Part shown: one piece after another, positions 62,278 through 64,000 of the stretch
Numbering within the stretch: position 1 is the first letter of the stretch
Layout of the letters: each line of letters starts with the position of its first letter
Origin: Aurifilum marmelostoma
Taxonomy: Eukaryota > Ascomycota > Sordariomycetes > Diaporthales > Cryphonectriaceae
Direction of reading: 5' to 3'
NCBI GenBank assembly: GCA_027559495.1
Contig: JAMXSV010000010.1
Span: 248,001 to 312,000, forward strand
Length of the DNA stretch: 64,000 nucleotides
Notes under the pieces: model-generated
The model's input: the letters and a program-made list of their open reading frames with translations, nothing else
What the model was told of the DNA's origin: nothing
Databases searched by the model: none
Position numbers and translations under genes: made by a program

Positions 62278-62590
62278 GATGGTTGTCTACCGGTCCGAGG
62301 GAGTGTGACCAATAGGTCAGGACCATTTTTGCAGGCAATGGAGGAGAAAGTGGGAAAAATGAGAACAGATTTATGGCACCTGCCATTACATGAAAACTCT
62401 CCTAGGTTTTTACGATGTCTACGAGGCGAGCCGTGGAAGAGGGGAACTTGTACATGGCTGATACGTAGGTTTGCTTTGTCAAGGAGCAAGGGACGAAGGA
62501 TAACAGCATCGCGAAGGCATGGCAAGCTTAGGAGTAAATAGGGCGTGGACTCGGATGGATGAGTCGGTACTCTTTCTGCCTTCTTTGGAC

Positions 62591-62610
62591 TTTTTTTTTT
62601 TTTTTTTTTT
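62591..62610. repeat. T20 mononucleotide tract
   Basis: Twenty T, 310 bp downstream of the HUL4 stop codon. Confidence 0.95.
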
Positions 62611-62913
62611 ACTTTTTTTATATCCTTAAGAAGAAAAAGGTAGGCAAGACCTTCATTTCACTTAGTCCTCATGCGTGGATTTTACAGACTACACGAAATG
62701 CGTAAATCAGCTCTTCTGCCTTGACTTTGTCAATTCTCAATGTGAAGAACGTGAAGGTATTTGTCCAACAGGATCTCATTTGCTCAATGTACCCCCAGAT
62801 AAAAAGTTGTCTGTACAGTTCATGAGGCCTCTATGTTTTATTTTTGATCACCCACCCACTTCCTGTCTACAACAAATCCCGTCTCTCTTCTTCTCTTACA
62901 TGGGTTGAAGATT

Positions 62914-62927
62914 GGGGGGGGGGGGGG
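62914..62927. repeat. G14 mononucleotide tract (C on CCT5 sense strand)
   Basis: Fourteen G ending four bases from the CCT5 stop codon, so in its 3' UTR. Confidence 0.95.
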
Positions 62928-62931
62928 TTAT

Positions 62932-64000
62932 CTAGAAATCCTCCTCGCCTGATCCGCTCACGATGACGTTGTTCACCTTGAGCACCATGCGGCACAGCTG
63001 CGTGGCCAGCATGAGCTGCTGCTTCTTGCTGATGAGAGGGTCAATGACAAATGCCTCCTTCATGTCGTTGCTGCCCTTCTGCATGCAGTCCACGCCTGCC
63101 CGGCCGCGCGGGCCCTCGCTCTTCACCTGCTGCGACTTGACCTCGGCCAGGGTCGCGATCGGGTTCAGACCGCTGTTCTCGGCCAGGGCCATTGGCACCG
63201 AGTCAAGGGCCTCCGCGAACGCCCGCATCGCGTACTGCTCCAGGCCGGGCGTCTGCACGGCGGCGTCCTCCACGGCCAGGGAGCAAGCAATCTCGGCTGC
63301 GCCACCGCCGTAGACGACGCGGTTGTCGCGCACAAGGTTGCGCACCACGCAGAGGGCATCGTGCAGCGAGCGACGAGCCTCGTCGATGATCTGAGACTTG
63401 TGTGTCAGTCGCGCAACCACTCTTCAGGGTCTGGATATAGATGGTAGGGGGATGGGGGCGTTTCTCACCATCTTGTTGCTACCACGCACAAACACGGTGA
63501 CAGCACGAGTGTTGGCGCATTCCTCTATGACGAGCATCTTCTCTCTCGTGGTTCCAAAGGACATCTCTCGCACAATACCGGCAGTACCGAGCTTCTCGGG
63601 CTTCAGGTCCTCGAACCTAGGTACTATGCGGCCATTGGTGGCGATGGCGATCAGCTCGATCTCTGGTCCGCCGACCCACCGCACTGCAGGAAGGCCGTTC
63701 TGGAGCAGCAGGTGGTTGGCCTCATCATCGAAACCCCACTGACATATCGCCAGGTTGGCTCCGGTGTCCTTGATCTGCTGGATCATCTCGACAAACTTCT
63801 CGTGCTCGTAGTTCTGCAGCTTCTTAAACTCCTCCACCGTGGTAATGTCCAGCTTGTGCTTGGTCTTGGGCTTAGGAGGCTCGAATGCGCATGTCAGGAT
63901 GGCAATCTTGGCGTCCCGCACCTCGGAAGGCATCTGAGGGTGGGAGAAGTCCTTGTCGACAATGACACCCTTGACCAGGAGCGTGTCCTCCAGCGCGCCT
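62932..64000 (-). CDS. CCT5: Chaperonin TCP-1 epsilon subunit CCT5 (3' part; runs off the window)
   Basis: Two exons are inside the window (64000-63469, continuing beyond the edge, and 63390-62932), joining as NKM-IIDEARRSLHDALC. The sequence matches the eukaryotic CCT epsilon subunit almost word for word: VKGVIVDKDFSHPQMPSEVR, AILTCAFEPPKPKTKHKLDI, ANLAICQWGFDDEANHLLLQ, VRWVGGPEIELIAIAT and VVYGGGAAEIACSLA. The last visible part is the apical domain (substrate contact) followed by the C-terminal intermediate and equatorial domains, where GGGAAE contributes to the ATP site. CCT is the cytosolic double-ring chaperonin for actin, tubulin and WD proteins. The N-terminal half, including the first ATP-binding loop, lies outside the window. 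It ends in EEDF. Confidence 0.97.

Larger units (their letters stand above)
62278..62931. other. Convergent 3' regions of HUL4 and CCT5
   Basis: 654 bp. It contains T20 at 62591-62610 and G14 at 62914-62927, the latter four bases after the CCT5 stop (C on its sense strand). No gene supported. Confidence 0.6.

Overview
The window is nuclear DNA of a filamentous ascomycete (Pezizomycotina, probably Sordariomycetes). The evidence is short spliceosomal introns of about 45-250 nt with GT/AG ends and CTAAC-like branch points, GC-rich codon use, no operons, and homologues typical of these fungi: a DUF8035-like arginine-rich protein, an STE20/PAK kinase without a PH domain, and a HUL4-type HECT ligase. 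I cannot name the species.

Layout, left to right: MFS sugar transporter (-); a 4.7 kb gene-free stretch; a DEAH-helicase-like protein without a visible ATPase core (-), divergent from COX15 heme A synthase (+); lysyl-tRNA synthetase (-); secreted SGNH/GDSL esterase (-); DUF8035-like protein (-); a 3.2 kb gene-poor stretch; SET-domain protein (-), divergent from a secreted type-B carboxylesterase (+); a multi-pass membrane protein (-); CCC1 vacuolar Fe/Mn transporter (-), divergent from a hexapeptide-repeat O-acetyltransferase (+); STE20-type PAK kinase (-); a 5.3 kb gap; an unrecognised protein (+); SCP160/vigilin multi-KH protein (-); a Ser/Arg/Gly-rich unknown protein (-); REI1 ribosome-biogenesis factor (-), divergent from HUL4 (+); and CCT5 (-), cut by the right edge. 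These are mostly housekeeping genes (translation: KRS1, SCP160, REI1; protein folding and turnover: CCT5, HUL4; respiration and metal: COX15, CCC1; signalling: STE20) mixed with secreted hydrolases and transport. I see no secondary-metabolite cluster, intact transposon, rRNA, convincing tRNA or CRISPR.

I joined exons by hand. Ten gene models assembled from start to stop are exact multiples of three. Five others (helicase-like, DUF8035-like, CCC1, O-acetyltransferase, Ser/Arg/Gly-rich protein) are each one base too long. In four of them the extra base falls in a G/C homopolymer of 6-8 nt; in the fifth it falls near a run of four. The window is also rich in long G/C mononucleotide tracts (9-17 nt). 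Those inside introns are always C on the sense strand. This pattern, either systematic homopolymer error or real tract instability, is the most notable thing here. I found no convincing new multi-gene system.
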